DNA of 64,000 bases from Microbacteriaceae bacterium (GCA_025464995.1 JAODMO010000021.1:1-64000), one strand, 5' to 3'; positions 10,095 through 24,844 are shown, numbered from the stretch's first letter. Numbers and translations are program-made. The notes: generated by a model from the sequence alone, not told the origin.

Positions 10095-11267
10095 ATGCCC
10101 ATCTACCTGGACCACGCGGCGACTTCGCCGATGTCGACGGAGGTGATCGCCGCCTACGCCTCGGCGCTCGCCGTGGTCGGCAACCCCGCGTCGATCCACA
10201 GCCAGGGCCAGAATGCCAAGCGCATGCTCGAAGAGGCCCGGGAGCAGGTCGCCGCTTCGGTCGGCGCCGACTCGGTCGAGGTGACGTTCACCGGCGGCGG
10301 AACCGAGGCGGTCAACCTCGGCATCAAGGGACTGTGGTGGGCGCGGGAGGGCAAGCGGCGCATCCTCGTGCCCATGGGCGAGCACCACGCCACGATCGAC
10401 ACCATCGAATGGCTCGAGAAGCACGAGGGCGCGGTCATCGACTGGATTCCGATCGACGACCTCGGGCGTATCGACCTCGTCGCCCTCGACGCCGCGCTCG
10501 ACGACGACGTCGCGCTCGTCACGCTGCTCTCCGCCAACAACGAGGTGGGCACCATCCAGCCCGTCGCCGATGTCGCCGCGCTGGCGGCGAAGCACGGCGT
10601 GCCGGTTCACGTCGACGCGATCGCCGGCTACGGCTACCTGCCGATCGACTTCCACGGGCTCGGCGTCGCCGCCCTCTCCATCTCGGCGCACAAGATCGGC
10701 GGGCCGGCGGGAATCGGGGCGCTCGTGATTGCGCGCGGCGCCACGATCGTGCCGTTGTTCCACGGCGGCAACCAACAGCGCGCGCGATCGGGCACCCAGG
10801 ATGTGGCGGGTGCCGTCGCCTTCGGGCTCGCCGCCCTCAGCGCCACCGCGAGGCTCGACGAGCACGCGGCGCGGCTGCGTTCCCTCCGCGACCGGCTCGT
10901 CGCCGGCATCCGCACCGCCGTTCCGTCGGCTCACCTGCGCGGGGACCCCACGGTCGGCGGCCGGCTGCCCGGCAACGCCCACTTCACCTTCGACGGCTGC
11001 GAGGGCGACTCCCTGCTGTTCCTGCTGGATGTCGCGGGTTTCTCGGTGTCGACCGGCTCCGCCTGCCAGGCCGGTGTGCCGGAGGCGTCGCACGTTCTCA
11101 CCGCGATGGGGCTCAGCGAAGCGGATGCGCGCGGGGCGCTACGGATGACCCTCGGCACGCACACGACGGAGGCGGAGATCGACTCCCTCGTCGCCGCGCT
11201 GCCCGAGGCGGTGGAGCGTGCGAGCCGCGCGGGCCTCGCCGAGCGTCGACCCACGTTCGGCCGCTGA
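10095..11267 (+). CDS. Cysteine desulfurase (NifS/IscS-like)
   Basis: [21 protein letters not shown]..., [19 protein letters not shown]-lysine motif, STGSACQAG. Confidence 0.94.
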   Translation: MPIYLDHAATSPMSTEVIAAYASALAVVGNPASIHSQGQNAKRMLEEAREQVAASVGADSVEVTFTGGGTEAVNLGIKGLWWAREGKRRILVPMGEHHATIDTIEWLEKHEGAVIDWIPIDDLGRIDLVALDAALDDDVALVTLLSANNEVGTIQPVADVAALAAKHGVPVHVDAIAGYGYLPIDFHGLGVAALSISAHKIGGPAGIGALVIARGATIVPLFHGGNQQRARSGTQDVAGAVAFGLAALSATARLDEHAARLRSLRDRLVAGIRTAVPSAHLRGDPTVGGRLPGNAHFTFDGCEGDSLLFLLDVAGFSVSTGSACQAGVPEASHVLTAMGLSEADARGALRMTLGTHTTEAEIDSLVAALPEAVERASRAGLAERRPTFGR

Positions 11268-11328
11268 GCCGTCAGGCCTCCGACGCGCGCACGGGCGGTC
11301 GGGGCGACGCGCCCGTACACTGGAACTC

Positions 11329-12465
11329 ATGAGAGTTGTCGCGGCGATGAGTGGCGGAGTGGACTCCGCGGTCGCCGCGGCCCGCGCCGTCGAGGCCGGC
11401 CACGAGGTGGTCGGGGTGCACCTCGCCCTGAGCCGCATGCCCGGCACGCTGCGCACCGGCGCCCGCGGCTGCTGCACCATCGAGGATTCGATGGACGCCC
11501 AGCGCGCCGCGAACATCATCGGCATCCCGTACTACGTGTGGGACTTCTCGGAGCGGTTCAAGCTGGACGTGGTCGAGGACTTCATCGACGAGTACGCCGC
11601 GGGCCGCACCCCCAACCCGTGCATGCGCTGCAACGAGCGCATCAAGTTCTCCGCCCTGCTCGAGAAGGCGCTCGCGCTCGGATTCGACGCGGTCGCGACC
11701 GGCCACTACGCCGACATCCGCACCGACGCCGACGGCAACGCCGAACTGCACCGCGCGGCGACCTGGGCAAAAGACCAGTCGTACGTGCTCGGCGTGCTCA
11801 CGGCCGACCAGCTCGCGCACTCGCTCTTCCCGCTCGGCTCGACTCCGAGCAAGGCCGAGGTGCGCGCCGAGGCCGCCGCGCGCGGCTTCAGCGTGGCGAA
11901 CAAGCCCGACTCGCACGACATCTGCTTCATCCCCGACGGAAACACCCGTGGCTGGCTCGCCGAGAAGGTCGGCGCCGAGCAGGGCGATATCCTCGACCGC
12001 TCGGGCGTCGTGCTCGGCAAGCACGAGGGCGCACTCGCCTTCACCATCGGCCAGCGCAAGGGGCTGAACATCGGCTACCCCTCCGACGACGGCATGCCGC
12101 GTTTCGTGCTCGAGGTGCAGCCCAAGACGAACACCGTGGTCGTCGGTCCCAAGGAGGCGCTCGACCTCGGCGAGCTGGCGGGCAGCAGCTTCACCTGGGC
12201 GGGCCTCGGACCGGTCGAGTCGGGCATCGCCACGACGCTGCCGGATGGCTCGATCTCACCGTTCGAGTGCGAGGTGCAGATCCGCGCCCACGCCGACCCC
12301 GTGCCGGCTGTCGTGTCGATCGAGGCGGGCGAGATGGTCATCCGCCCGAGCGACCCGATCAACGGCGTATCGCCCGGCCAGACGGCCGTCGTCTACGTCG
12401 GCACGCGGGTGCTCGGGCAGTGCACGATCGACCGCACCGTGAGCGCCGTCCCCGTTCCCGCCTAG
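11329..12465 (+). CDS. mnmA: tRNA 2-thiouridine(34) synthase
   Basis: [19 protein letters not shown]-loop; [23 protein letters not shown]. Confidence 0.96.
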   Translation: MRVVAAMSGGVDSAVAAARAVEAGHEVVGVHLALSRMPGTLRTGARGCCTIEDSMDAQRAANIIGIPYYVWDFSERFKLDVVEDFIDEYAAGRTPNPCMRCNERIKFSALLEKALALGFDAVATGHYADIRTDADGNAELHRAATWAKDQSYVLGVLTADQLAHSLFPLGSTPSKAEVRAEAAARGFSVANKPDSHDICFIPDGNTRGWLAEKVGAEQGDILDRSGVVLGKHEGALAFTIGQRKGLNIGYPSDDGMPRFVLEVQPKTNTVVVGPKEALDLGELAGSSFTWAGLGPVESGIATTLPDGSISPFECEVQIRAHADPVPAVVSIEAGEMVIRPSDPINGVSPGQTAVVYVGTRVLGQCTIDRTVSAVPVPA

Positions 12466-13049
12466 GCCCCGCCCGCGGCGATCGCGCTGTCGGCCGCGTC
12501 GCGAGACGTCACGAGCGGCGCGCGCGGACGCATCCAACCCCACGTCGCTAGGCCCACGGCCACGACGATGGCGAACGTGTCGACGAAGAGCCGCCAGACG
12601 TCGTGGGCGAGCCCGCCCGCGACGAGGATGTAGTACCGGTTGTCCGTCTGCCCGCCTTGCGTGAAGGGGTTCACCGGCGAGTCGCTCGTCAGCAACCGGA
12701 CGGCCTCGAATCCGATCGAGATCGCGAGCCCGATCGCGAGGGCTACGAGCGTGCGCACGATGACGTGGCTCACGGCCTGCAGCGGCCGCAGCGGTGCCGC
12801 GAGCCAGAACGACAGGTAGACACCGACCGCCATCGGCAGGATGCGCCCCGCCGCATACGGCACGATCGACTGGAAGGCGGGCCCGGCGTAGTCGAAGCCG
12901 TCGAGCGACTCGAGGGTGCTTCCCTGCGTATAGACGACGCCGATCACGCCTTCGGCGACGCTCACCACGAAGGCCACGAAGCCGAAGGCCAGCGCCGCAA
13001 GCGCGGCGGCGCGGGGGTGCCGCGCTCGGTCGGGGATGACTTCCGTCAT
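12462..13049 (-). CDS. Hypothetical multi-pass membrane protein
   Basis: 195 aa with about 4 hydrophobic segments; overlaps the mnmA stop by 4 bp tail to tail. Confidence 0.75.
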   Translation of the reverse strand: MTEVIPDRARHPRAAALAALAFGFVAFVVSVAEGVIGVVYTQGSTLESLDGFDYAGPAFQSIVPYAAGRILPMAVGVYLSFWLAAPLRPLQAVSHVIVRTLVALAIGLAISIGFEAVRLLTSDSPVNPFTQGGQTDNRYYILVAGGLAHDVWRLFVDTFAIVVAVGLATWGWMRPRAPLVTSRDAADSAIAAGGA

Positions 13050-13161
13050 GGGATCCTCTCGTGCGCCGTCAGGGCGGCGCGGTACACACCGGTGTGATGA
13101 CGCTCACCCTATCCGCGGGGCGCGGCGCGGCAAAGGATTCCTCGGGATTTCGCGTGTCGCG

Positions 13162-13181
13162 TCGGGACTTACTGCTCTGGG
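13162..13181 (+). promoter_or_regulatory. Possible DosR/DevR-like half-palindrome upstream of pflB
   Basis: TCGGGACTTACTGCTCTGG; first half matches GGGACTT of the DosR-type consensus, second half degenerate. Confidence 0.25.
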
Positions 13182-13249
13182 GCCCCCGTGAACCGCGGCG
13201 TAGCGTCTGCACCATAGCGCGGCATCCCCGCCACGAGAGGGAGATCGAC

Positions 13250-15526
13250 ATGACCATCACCGACAACGCCCGAGACGGCCTCCGCGACGGCACCGAGAAC
13301 AGCGCGGCCTGGCGGTCGTTCACCCCGGGACCGTGGCAGGACGCGATCGACCTCCGCGACTTCATCCAGCGCAACTACCTGCCCTACGCCGGCGACTCCT
13401 CGTTCCTCACCGGACCGACCGACCGCACCACCGCGATGTGGGCGAGACTGACCGCGATGTTCCCCGAGGAGCGCGCGAAGGGCGTCTACGACATCGACGC
13501 TCTGACACCCGCGACGATCACCGCTCATGCGCCCGGCTACATCGACGAGCCCAACGAGCTCATTGTCGGCCTGCAGACCGACGCGCCCCTCAAGCGCGCG
13601 ATCATGCCCTTCGGGGGCTGGCGCATGGTCGCCACCTCGCTCGAGACCTACGGCTTCGCGGTGCCCGCCGAGCTCGAGAAGATCTTCACGACCTACCGCA
13701 AGACGCACAACGACGGCGTCTTCGACGTCTACCCGCCCGCCGTCAAGCGCGCGCGGCACAGCCACCTGATCACGGGTCTGCCCGACGCCTACGGCCGAGG
13801 CCGCATCATCGGCGACTACCGCCGCGTCGCGCTGTACGGCGTGAACGCGCTCATCGCGGCGAAGAAGGCCGAGCACGCGCTGCTCGACCTCGACTTCTCG
13901 ACGGAGGAGATCATCCGCTCCCGCGAGGAGAACGCCGAACAGGTGCGGGCCCTCCGGGAACTCCTCCAGATGGCCGCGAGCTACGGCTACGACATCAGCG
14001 TGCCGGCGCGCACCGCACGCGAGGCGGTGCAGTGGTTGTACTTCGCTTACCTCGGCGCGGTGAAGGAACAGAATGGCGCGGCGATGTCGTTCGGACGCAA
14101 CACGGGCTTCCTCGACATCTACATGGAACGGGATCTCGCGGCCGGAGTGCTCACCGAGGCCGGTGCGCAGGAGCTCATCGACGATCTCGTGATCAAGCTG
14201 CGCATCGTGCGCTTCCTGCGCACGCCCGAGTACGACGCCCTGTTCTCCGGCGACCCGACCTGGGTGACGGAGTCGATCGGCGGCATGGGGGAGGATGGCC
14301 GGCCGATGGTCACCAAGACGGCCTTCCGCTTCCTGCAGACGCTGTACAACCTCGGGCCTGCTCCCGAGCCCAACCTCACCGTGCTGTGGAGCGACGCGAT
14401 GCCGGCGGGCTTCAAGCGGTTCTGCGCGCAGGTGTCGATCGACACGTCGGCCATCCAGTACGAGTCCGACCCGCTGATCCGCGAGGCCTGGGGCGACGAC
14501 GCCGCGATCGCCTGCTGCGTCTCGCCGATGCGGGTCGGCAAGCAGATGCAGTTCTTCGGCGCCCGGGTCAACGTGGCCAAGGCCATGCTCTACGCGGTCA
14601 ACGGAGGTCGCGACGAGCTGACGGGCGAACAGATCGCCCCGGCGTCGACCCCCATCGCCGGCCCCGTGCTCGACTACGACACGGTGTGGTCCGCCTACCT
14701 CGGCCTGCTCGAGTGGCTCGCCGAGACCTACGTCGACGCGCTCAACTGCATCCACTACATGCACGACAAGTACGCCTACGAGCGGCTCGAGATGGCCCTG
14801 CACGACGGCACGGTGCTGCGCACCCTCGCCTGCGGCATTGCCGGGCTGAGCGTCGCCGCCGACTCGCTGTCGGCGATCAAGTACGCCACAGTGCGACCCG
14901 TGCGCGACGCCACCGGTCTCGTCGTCGACTACGAGATCGAGGGCGAGTACCCGGCATTCGGCAACGACGACGACCGTGTCGACGCCATCGCCGTCGAGAT
15001 CGTCGAGCGGTTCATGGCGATGGTGCGCAGGCACCCCGCCTACCGCGGAGCGACCCACACGCAGTCGGTGCTGACCATCACCTCCAACGTCGTCTACGGC
15101 AAGAAGACCGGCAACACCCCCGACGGCCGCCGCGCCGGCATGCCGTTCGCTCCCGGCGCCAACCCGATGAACGGCCGCGACACCCATGGAATGCTCGCCT
15201 CGGCGCTCAGCGTCGCGAAGCTGCCGTACGACCAGGCGCAAGACGGCATCTCACTCACGACCACCGTCGTGCCGAGCGGGCTGGGCCACGCCAAGCCGGA
15301 ACAGGTGAGCAACCTCGTCGGCCTGCTCGACGCCTACGTGGGGTCTGACGGCTACCACATGAACATCAACGTGCTCAGTCGCGAGACGCTCGTCGACGCC
15401 ATGGAACACCCGGAGAACTACCCTCAGCTCACCATCCGCGTCTCCGGCTACGCCGTCAACTTCGTGCGCCTCACGAGGGAGCAGCAGCTCGACGTGATCA
15501 GCCGCACCTTCCATACGGGGGTCTAG
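13250..15526 (+). CDS. pflB: Formate C-acetyltransferase (pyruvate formate-lyase)
   Basis: [43 protein letters not shown]; active-site [23 protein letters not shown]; glycyl-radical RVSGYAVNF. Confidence 0.96.
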   Translation: MTITDNARDGLRDGTENSAAWRSFTPGPWQDAIDLRDFIQRNYLPYAGDSSFLTGPTDRTTAMWARLTAMFPEERAKGVYDIDALTPATITAHAPGYIDEPNELIVGLQTDAPLKRAIMPFGGWRMVATSLETYGFAVPAELEKIFTTYRKTHNDGVFDVYPPAVKRARHSHLITGLPDAYGRGRIIGDYRRVALYGVNALIAAKKAEHALLDLDFSTEEIIRSREENAEQVRALRELLQMAASYGYDISVPARTAREAVQWLYFAYLGAVKEQNGAAMSFGRNTGFLDIYMERDLAAGVLTEAGAQELIDDLVIKLRIVRFLRTPEYDALFSGDPTWVTESIGGMGEDGRPMVTKTAFRFLQTLYNLGPAPEPNLTVLWSDAMPAGFKRFCAQVSIDTSAIQYESDPLIREAWGDDAAIACCVSPMRVGKQMQFFGARVNVAKAMLYAVNGGRDELTGEQIAPASTPIAGPVLDYDTVWSAYLGLLEWLAETYVDALNCIHYMHDKYAYERLEMALHDGTVLRTLACGIAGLSVAADSLSAIKYATVRPVRDATGLVVDYEIEGEYPAFGNDDDRVDAIAVEIVERFMAMVRRHPAYRGATHTQSVLTITSNVVYGKKTGNTPDGRRAGMPFAPGANPMNGRDTHGMLASALSVAKLPYDQAQDGISLTTTVVPSGLGHAKPEQVSNLVGLLDAYVGSDGYHMNINVLSRETLVDAMEHPENYPQLTIRVSGYAVNFVRLTREQQLDVISRTFHTGV

Positions 15527-15528
15527 CG

Positions 15529-16314
15529 ATGCGCACCCCGGTCTCGATCGAACTGCATCACTCCGAGATGGAGGCGATCCGCGACGGTGGCGTCGCCAGC
15601 GTGCACTCGTGGGAGCTCGTGACCGCGGTCGACGGGCCGGGCACCCGCATGACGCTGTTCCTCTCCGGATGCCCGCTGCGCTGTCAGTACTGCCACAACC
15701 CCGACACGTGGAAGATCAGAGACGGCCAGATCACCACCATCGAGGAGATCCTCGCGCGCGTCGACCACTACCGACCCGTGTTCGCGGCGACCGGCGGCGG
15801 GCTCACGATCTCCGGGGGAGAGCCGCTCATGCAGCCCGCGTTCGTCGAGCGCATATTCGCGGAGTGCCGAGCGCGCGGAATCCACACGGTGCTCGACACC
15901 TCGGGCTATCTCGGCCGACGTGCATCCGACGCACTCCTCGACGCCGTCGACCTCGTGCTGCTCGACGTCAAGTCGGGCCTGGCCGATACCTACCGGGAGG
16001 TGACGGGGCGCGAGCTGGCCCCGACCGTCGAGTTCGGCGGACGGCTCGCCGAGCGAGGCATCGCGGTCTGGGTGCGGTACGTGCTCGTGCCCGGCCTCAC
16101 CGACGCGGTAGCCAACGTGGATGCCGCGGCGGAGATCGTCTCCCGCTGGCCCAACGTCGAGCGGGTCGAGGTGCTGCCCTTCCACCAGATGGGGGAGGAC
16201 AAGTGGGAGCGCCTCGGCGAGCCCTACCGGCTGGCCGACGTCTCGCCGCCGACCGACGAACTGCAGGAGCGGGTGCGCGCGCAGTTCCGGGCGCGGGGAA
16301 TCGTGACCTACTGA
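15529..16314 (+). CDS. pflA: Pyruvate formate-lyase-activating enzyme (radical SAM)
   Basis: CPLRCQYCHNPDTW CxxxCxxC motif; directly follows pflB. Confidence 0.95.
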   Translation: MRTPVSIELHHSEMEAIRDGGVASVHSWELVTAVDGPGTRMTLFLSGCPLRCQYCHNPDTWKIRDGQITTIEEILARVDHYRPVFAATGGGLTISGGEPLMQPAFVERIFAECRARGIHTVLDTSGYLGRRASDALLDAVDLVLLDVKSGLADTYREVTGRELAPTVEFGGRLAERGIAVWVRYVLVPGLTDAVANVDAAAEIVSRWPNVERVEVLPFHQMGEDKWERLGEPYRLADVSPPTDELQERVRAQFRARGIVTY

Positions 16315-16348
16315 TCAACCCCGCGGTGATGTCGTCGGCTGTCCGTAA

Positions 16349-19119
<2,771 letters not shown>

Positions 19120-19210
19120 GCGAGCACTGTACGACTGCGGTGGGGTCGCGGGAAGCCCCATTCGTCCCGCGGTGTGCCGAGGACAGCGCCTGCCACGAGG
19201 AGCTACCGGG

Positions 19211-19669
19211 TCAGCGGACGCTCTTCTTGGGCAGCAGGGTGAAGCGCAGCGAGACCTCGTCGCCGGAGAGGGTCAGGATGTCGCCACCGAGGGTCGAGCC
19301 AGTCACGGCCGAGAGCGCGGCCAGGTACCGCGTCTCGAGGGCATCCCGCTCCTCGCCGCACGACATCCTCGTCTGCGCCATCGGCCCGAGGGCGATCGTG
19401 TCGCCGTCGATGGTGATGGAGCCCGAGTAGCGGTTGCACGGGGCCTGCCCCGCGACCTCGGCCCCGTGGACGGCCAGTGTCACGGCGACCCCCGCGACGG
19501 GCAGCGACCCGTCGGCGTCGCTCGCTTTGGCCAGCTGCCACTCCCCGTTGATGCCTGTCATCGTCGTCGCCCCCGTGTCATCGCCCGGTCCGACCTCGCT
19601 GCCGGCTCCCGCCGCACATCCCGTGAGGGGGAGGGCGAGGGCACCGAGCACGGCGAGAGCGGGTCTCAT
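19211..19669 (-). CDS. META-domain (HslJ-like) lipoprotein
   Basis: LTGCAAG lipobox; INGEWQLAKASDADG...APCNRYSGSITIDGDTIALGPMAQTRMSC. Confidence 0.8.
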   Translation of the reverse strand: MRPALAVLGALALPLTGCAAGAGSEVGPGDDTGATTMTGINGEWQLAKASDADGSLPVAGVAVTLAVHGAEVAGQAPCNRYSGSITIDGDTIALGPMAQTRMSCGEERDALETRYLAALSAVTGSTLGGDILTLSGDEVSLRFTLLPKKSVR

Positions 19670-19714
19670 ACCTCTATTGACGCACGGCACGGCTGGATCG
19701 TTGGGGTTGCCCTG

Positions 19715-20215
19715 TCACTCGTCGTCTTCGGACTCGAAGGCCAGCGAGTATGAACCGCCGCGAGTGGAGAGGGTCAGCACTCCTCCCGCAAACTCGGCAC
19801 GCACGGGCTCGCTCGTCACGAATGACTCGAAATCGGCGAGGCCGGGGGTCGGCGCGGGGCATCCCGACTCGTCGACGCGCAGGTCGGTGACGCGCAACTC
19901 CATGGCGTTCTCGAGCTCGTAGTCCGCCTCGAAGGTGCGGCACCCCGCGGTGCCGGTGACGGTGTCGCTGTCCGCCATGGTGATCGAGGTCGTGCCGATC
20001 GTCGATCGCACGGCCGCGGCATCCAGCGGCCCCGCCTTCACGTCGCGCAGCGTCCAGGTCTCGTCACCGCTGACGCTGTCCACTCCCGTCGGGGTGGGAA
20101 CCGCGCTCGCGGATGCGCTCGGCGGGAGCGGCGTCGGTGACGAGATCAGCGGCGCCATGGTGCAGCCGACGAGCACCAGGGCGGAGAGTGCGATGAAGGG
20201 CAGGGGTGCGCGCAT
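19715..20215 (-). CDS. META-like lipoprotein
   Basis: LVLVGCTMA lipobox; DETWTLRDVKAG...TGTAGCRTFEADYELENAMELRVTDLRVDESGC. Confidence 0.7.
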   Translation of the reverse strand: MRAPLPFIALSALVLVGCTMAPLISSPTPLPPSASASAVPTPTGVDSVSGDETWTLRDVKAGPLDAAAVRSTIGTTSITMADSDTVTGTAGCRTFEADYELENAMELRVTDLRVDESGCPAPTPGLADFESFVTSEPVRAEFAGGVLTLSTRGGSYSLAFESEDDE

Positions 20216-20322
20216 GCGAGTCCTCAGGTTCGGGTCACCCTCCACTCTCGCAAACCCTGCGCTCCAGTCAAGGGGGTCGGCTCGGCGTGCCCGTCGGCGC
20301 CCGTGCCGGTATCGTCGGGGCG

Positions 20323-21144
20323 ATGACAGGCAGAAATGGGGCGCTCGCGGCGGTGGCGGGGCGTGCGCTCGCGGCGGTGACGGGCGCCATCATGCTCGTG
20401 CGGCGGCCGCGGCCCATCCACTCCCGGGGCGTCGTGCTCAGCGGCAGTGTGCGCTGGCTCGCCGGGCCGCGGCGCCGGGCCGCCGGCATCCGGTGGATCG
20501 ACACGCCCCCGTCCGGCGGCACGCAGCGCGTGACGGCGCGGGTCTCCCGCGGCGTCGGCCTGCCCCCGCAACTGCCCGACATCATCGGGCTCGCGCTCAG
20601 GTTCGAGACTCCGGCAGGCCCGGCCGACGTGGAGTTGTCGTCGACGGGCTTCGACGTGCCGGGGCGGTACATGCTGCTGCCGCACCGTTCGGCGTCGAGC
20701 CCCTGGTACAGCACCCTGCTGCCGTACCGCGGTTCGCTCGGACCGGTGCAGCTGGCCGCGCGCACTCGGCGCCCGCTCGACCTGCCGCCCATCGACTCCG
20801 ACCTCGCCGAGCGGCTGACCGGCGAAGACTGGCTGCTCGACCTGTACTGGGCCGACGCGCGGTCGCGCTGGCGCCGCTTCGCGGAGCTGCGCCTCTCCGC
20901 CATCGAGAGGCCCCCCGCCGTCGTCGACGTCTCTCCGGCCACCGAGGTCTCCGGCCAGGCACTGCGTTTCGACGCGGTGCTGCGACCCCTGCCCGGCGCC
21001 GAGTCGTACCGCTGGGCGGCCGACCTCCGACGCCCGGCCTACCGGCGGGCGCAGGAAGGCGGCGGGCAGCGCCCGTCGGCGCGCAGCGCGGCCGAATCGC
21101 TCACTCGAGCGACTCGAAGACGAGCCGCACCGCGCTCTTCGTGA
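20323..21144 (+). CDS. Conserved hypothetical protein, possible catalase-superfamily-like fold
   Basis: RPIHSRGVVLSGSV...VTARVSRGVGLPPQLPDIIGLALRF resembles catalase-family HAKG...RFSR...PDIRGMALRF spacing. Confidence 0.65.
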   Translation: MTGRNGALAAVAGRALAAVTGAIMLVRRPRPIHSRGVVLSGSVRWLAGPRRRAAGIRWIDTPPSGGTQRVTARVSRGVGLPPQLPDIIGLALRFETPAGPADVELSSTGFDVPGRYMLLPHRSASSPWYSTLLPYRGSLGPVQLAARTRRPLDLPPIDSDLAERLTGEDWLLDLYWADARSRWRRFAELRLSAIERPPAVVDVSPATEVSGQALRFDAVLRPLPGAESYRWAADLRRPAYRRAQEGGGQRPSARSAAESLTRATRRRAAPRSS

Positions 21145-21547
21145 GCGGCCCGCTCACGCCCGAGAGGGACAGCCGCTCGCCGCTGAGACCGCCCGCGCCG
21201 ACGGCCTCGAGCGCCGCGAAGTAGCGGGACTCGAGCACACCGAGCTCCGCGGGGTCGCAGCCGCGTATGGTCGACGCCATCTCCGAGAAGTCGACGGCGC
21301 GTATATCCTCGGTCAAGGTTCCGCGGTAGGTGTTGCACGGCCCCTCGCCGGAGAAGGAGTCGCCCTCGATGGTGAGCGTGATGGAGCTGCCCTCGAGATC
21401 GAGCCTCCCGCCGCCATCCGTGCCGTCGATGAGTCGCCATTGCCCCTCGATTCCGTGCGTTCCGCGGGGCGCGGTCATGTGAGCCGGCGACATCGGCAGG
21501 CATCCGGTGAGGGCGAGCACACCGGCGACGGCGAGTACCGCACGCAT
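21101..21547 (-). CDS. META-domain lipoprotein
   Basis: LALTGCLPM lipobox; IEGQWRLIDGTDGGG...GPCNTYRGTLTEDIRAVDFSEMASTIRGC; 3' end overlaps the convergent 20323 gene. Confidence 0.78.
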   Translation of the reverse strand: MRAVLAVAGVLALTGCLPMSPAHMTAPRGTHGIEGQWRLIDGTDGGGRLDLEGSSITLTIEGDSFSGEGPCNTYRGTLTEDIRAVDFSEMASTIRGCDPAELGVLESRYFAALEAVGAGGLSGERLSLSGVSGPLTKSAVRLVFESLE

Positions 21548-21634
21548 CCCTCGCGCTCCCTCCCGCGTCCGCTTCACGCCCAACACGGTACGCGGGCCGA
21601 CCCGTGCTGCGCCAGCCCCGAACCGTGTCGTGGG

Positions 21635-23275
21635 CTATTCGGCGTCGCGTCTGGCGCCGTCGACCCTCTCCGTGTCGCGCACCGTGCGAAGCTCGGCCGT
21701 CGTCACGTCGGTCGGCCGCTGCCCCGGCTCCCACATGTGGTTCACCGCTGCCGTGACCGACGTGTCTGCAGCCGCGGCGGACGCGAGCGCGCGCTCGAGT
21801 CGGCTCTGGCGATGCCGCAGCCACAGGCCGAGCACGATGATGAGCACGAGCGCGAGGTAACAGATCGCGGCGAAGGGGCGGGTGAACAGCGCCGTCAGGT
21901 CGCCCTGGCTGAGCTGCAGCGCTCGCCGCAGCTGGGCCTCCGCCATCGGGCCGAGGATGAGGCCGATGACGAGCGGTGCGATGGGATAGCCGTACTTGCG
22001 TAGGAAGTATCCGACGATGCCGATCACGAGCAGGATCACGATGTCGACGATCGAGAAGTTCACCGCGTAGGCGCCGAGAGCGGCGAAGGTGAGGATGCCC
22101 GCGTACAGGTACGGTCGTGGGATCTGCAGCAGCTTCACCCAGATGCCGACGAGGGGCAGGTTGAGCACGAGCAGCATGACGTTGCCGATGTAGAGGCTCG
22201 CGATGAGCGCCCACACGAGCGCCGGCTGGTTGGCGAACAACTGCGGGCCCGGCTGGATGCCGTATGACTGGAACGCCGTCAGGATGATGGCCGCCGTCGC
22301 CGTCGTCGGCAGGCCGAGCGTCAGCAGCGGCACGAGCACGCCCGCGGCCGCGGCGTTGTTCGCCGCCTCCGGGCCCGCGACGCCCTCGATCGCGCCGCGC
22401 CCGAACTCGTTCTTGTGCCTGCTGAGCTTCTTCTCGCTCGCGTACGACAGGAAGGTCGCGACATCCGCCCCGCCCGCCGGGATGGTGCCGATCGGGAAGC
22501 CGATCGCGGTGCCGCGGAGCCACGGCTTCCACGAGCGACGCCAGTCGTCCCTCGTCATCCAGCTGCGCCATCCGCGGGTCACCGGAACGAGCGCGACCGG
22601 GCCATGGCGCAGCCGGCTGGCGACGTAGAGCGTCTCTCCCACGGCGAAGAGGCCGACGGCCACGAGCACGACGTCGATGCCGTCGGCGAGGGGCAGCAGG
22701 CCGAACGTGTAGCGCTGCTGGCCGGAGAGGATCTCGGTGCCGACGAGGCCGAGGAAGAGCCCGACGCCGAGAGAGGTGAGTCCGCGCCAGACGGAGGAGC
22801 CGAGGAGCGCGCCCACGGTGATGAAGGCGATGACCATGAGGGCGACGTAGTCGGCGGGTGCCAGGTTGACGGCCCATTTCGCGATGATCGGCGCGAGCAG
22901 GGTGAGTCCGAGCGTCGCGATGGTGCCGGCGATGAACGAGCCGATCGCCGCCGTTGCGAGCGCCGCCGCGCCGCGCCCCATCTTGGCCATCTTGTTGCCC
23001 TCGAGCGCCGTGACGATCGACGCCGACTCCCCGGGGGTGTTGAGCAGGATGCTCGTGGTCGACCCTCCGTACATGCCGCCGTAGTAGATGCCCGCGAAGG
23101 TGATCAGGGCGGCGGTGGGGTCGAGTGCGTAGGTGAGCGGCAGCAGCAGCGCCACCGTCATCGCCGGGCCGATGCCCGGCAGCACGCCGACGGCGGTGCC
23201 GATGAGCACCCCGAGGAAGCCGTAGATGAGGTACTCGGGCTGGAGGGCTGTCGCGAAGCCCTCCAGCAGGCTCAT
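21635..23275 (-). CDS. tctA: Tripartite tricarboxylate transporter permease, TctA family
   Basis: [39 protein letters not shown]..., [18 protein letters not shown]; alternative GTG start at 23287. Confidence 0.94.
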   Translation of the reverse strand: MSLLEGFATALQPEYLIYGFLGVLIGTAVGVLPGIGPAMTVALLLPLTYALDPTAALITFAGIYYGGMYGGSTTSILLNTPGESASIVTALEGNKMAKMGRGAAALATAAIGSFIAGTIATLGLTLLAPIIAKWAVNLAPADYVALMVIAFITVGALLGSSVWRGLTSLGVGLFLGLVGTEILSGQQRYTFGLLPLADGIDVVLVAVGLFAVGETLYVASRLRHGPVALVPVTRGWRSWMTRDDWRRSWKPWLRGTAIGFPIGTIPAGGADVATFLSYASEKKLSRHKNEFGRGAIEGVAGPEAANNAAAAGVLVPLLTLGLPTTATAAIILTAFQSYGIQPGPQLFANQPALVWALIASLYIGNVMLLVLNLPLVGIWVKLLQIPRPYLYAGILTFAALGAYAVNFSIVDIVILLVIGIVGYFLRKYGYPIAPLVIGLILGPMAEAQLRRALQLSQGDLTALFTRPFAAICYLALVLIIVLGLWLRHRQSRLERALASAAAADTSVTAAVNHMWEPGQRPTDVTTAELRTVRDTERVDGARRDAE

Positions 23276-23288
23276 GATGTTGTCCACG

Positions 23289-23831
23289 TCAGCCTCTCAG
23301 GGTGCGCAGGATGGGGTCGAGCCAGGCGAGGGCCGGACCGGAGGGAAGGGAGAGTCCGAGCAGGCCGCCGAAGAGCACGTAGACGACGAGGCCCATGGCG
23401 AGCCCGACGAGAAGGGCCACCCACCAGCGCTTGGCGCCGAGCGACCACGCGACGCCGCCGAACAGCACGGCGGCCGCGAACGGCCAGCCGATGATCTCGA
23501 TGAGGGCGATGTGGGCGATGCCGAATCCGACGATCTTCGCGAGCGTGATCCAGTCGGTCTGCGAGTGCGAGTCGATGTCCTCGCCCTCATCCTGCTCGGC
23601 GAGGCGGCCGCGCACGATGCCGACGATCACCATGACCGCCGAGACGACGAGGATGGTGCCGACCAGGAACGGGAAGACGCGCGGGCCGACCTGCGTGCCC
23701 GTGGCGGGCAGCCGGATGGCGAAGGCGCCGACGAAGACGAACACGCCCAGCGCGAGGGCGAGCCCCGCGAAGATGTATTCGCCGACCTTCGAACGGGATG
23801 CGTCGACCGGCGCGATACCGGGGGTGGACAT
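23289..23831 (-). CDS. tctB: Tripartite tricarboxylate transporter TctB family protein
   Basis: Short hydrophobic protein between tctA and tct[22 protein letters not shown]. Confidence 0.88.
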   Translation of the reverse strand: MSTPGIAPVDASRSKVGEYIFAGLALALGVFVFVGAFAIRLPATGTQVGPRVFPFLVGTILVVSAVMVIVGIVRGRLAEQDEGEDIDSHSQTDWITLAKIVGFGIAHIALIEIIGWPFAAAVLFGGVAWSLGAKRWWVALLVGLAMGLVVYVLFGGLLGLSLPSGPALAWLDPILRTLRG

Positions 23832-23833
23832 GC

Positions 23834-24844
23834 TCAGCCGACCAACCCGATGTTGGTCAGCGTCGTGGTGACCTCGGCGATGTTGCTGTCGAGGTAGTCG
23901 GCGAAGTCGTCTCCCGTGAGGAAGGCGTCGGCCCAGCCGCGCGTCTCGAGTTCGTCGGTCCACGCGGCGCTGTCGTGCAGCTCGGTGACCACGTCGATGA
24001 GGGCTTGCTTGTCGGCCTTGGAGATGTCGGCCGGGGCGAGCAGCCCGCGCCAGTTGGTCAGCACGACGTCATAGCCCTCCTCGGTGATCGTCGGCACGTC
24101 GGGCAGGTTCTCGGCCGGTTCGGCGGACGACACGGCGAGGGCCTTCATGGTGCCGGCGTCGATGTGCTCGATGAACTCGCCGATGCCCGAGATGCCCGCC
24201 GAGGCGTTGTTGCCGAGGATGAGGGCGACGGCCTCACCGCCGCCCGAGTTCGGGATGTAGTTGAGGCTCTCCGCGATCTCGGAACCGGACAGCCCGGCCT
24301 CCTCGAGCATGAGGCCCGCGAGGATGTGATCGGCGCCGCCCGCCGATCCGCCGGTGACGCTCACGTCCTGTCCGTTGTCGACGATGTCTTCGACGAGGTC
24401 TTCCAGGGTGTCGTACGTCGAGTCGGCGGGAACGACGACGACGAGCGGTTCCTCGGTGAGGCGTGCGATCGGCGTCGTGTCCTCCATCCGGTTCTCCGCG
24501 GCGTTCGTCTCGACGGCCCCGACCATCACGAGCCCGGTCACCATCACGGTGTGCGGGTCCTTCTCGTTGGCGAGCGAGGCGAGCCCCACGGTTCCGCCGG
24601 CGCCGCCGATGTTGGTGACGGGCGCGCTGTCGACGATGCCCTCGCCGGTGAGCGCCTGGGCGACCGAGCGCCCCGTCTGATCCCAGCCGCCGCCGGGTTC
24701 CGCAGGGACGATGATCTGCAGGTCGGTGACCGCGGCGCTGTCGGACGCGTCCGACCCTCCGCCGCCTTCGGTCGCGGGGCTGCTGCAGGACGCCAGGGTG
24801 ACGGCGGTGGCCGCGGCTGCAATGACAAGTGCGAGTCGTCGCAT
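23834..24844 (-). CDS. tctC: Tripartite tricarboxylate transporter substrate-binding lipoprotein
   Basis: LASCSSP lipobox; LQIIVPAEPGGGWDQTGRSVAQALTGEGI...NIGGAGGTVGLASLAN. Confidence 0.92.
   Translation of the reverse strand: MRRLALVIAAAATAVTLASCSSPATEGGGGSDASDSAAVTDLQIIVPAEPGGGWDQTGRSVAQALTGEGIVDSAPVTNIGGAGGTVGLASLANEKDPHTVMVTGLVMVGAVETNAAENRMEDTTPIARLTEEPLVVVVPADSTYDTLEDLVEDIVDNGQDVSVTGGSAGGADHILAGLMLEEAGLSGSEIAESLNYIPNSGGGEAVALILGNNASAGISGIGEFIEHIDAGTMKALAVSSAEPAENLPDVPTITEEGYDVVLTNWRGLLAPADISKADKQALIDVVTELHDSAAWTDELETRGWADAFLTGDDFADYLDSNIAEVTTTLTNIGLVG

Noticed and set aside
13169-15241. 690-aa minus-strand ORF opposite pflB
   Set aside because: Antisense shadow ORF; pflB carries all catalytic motifs
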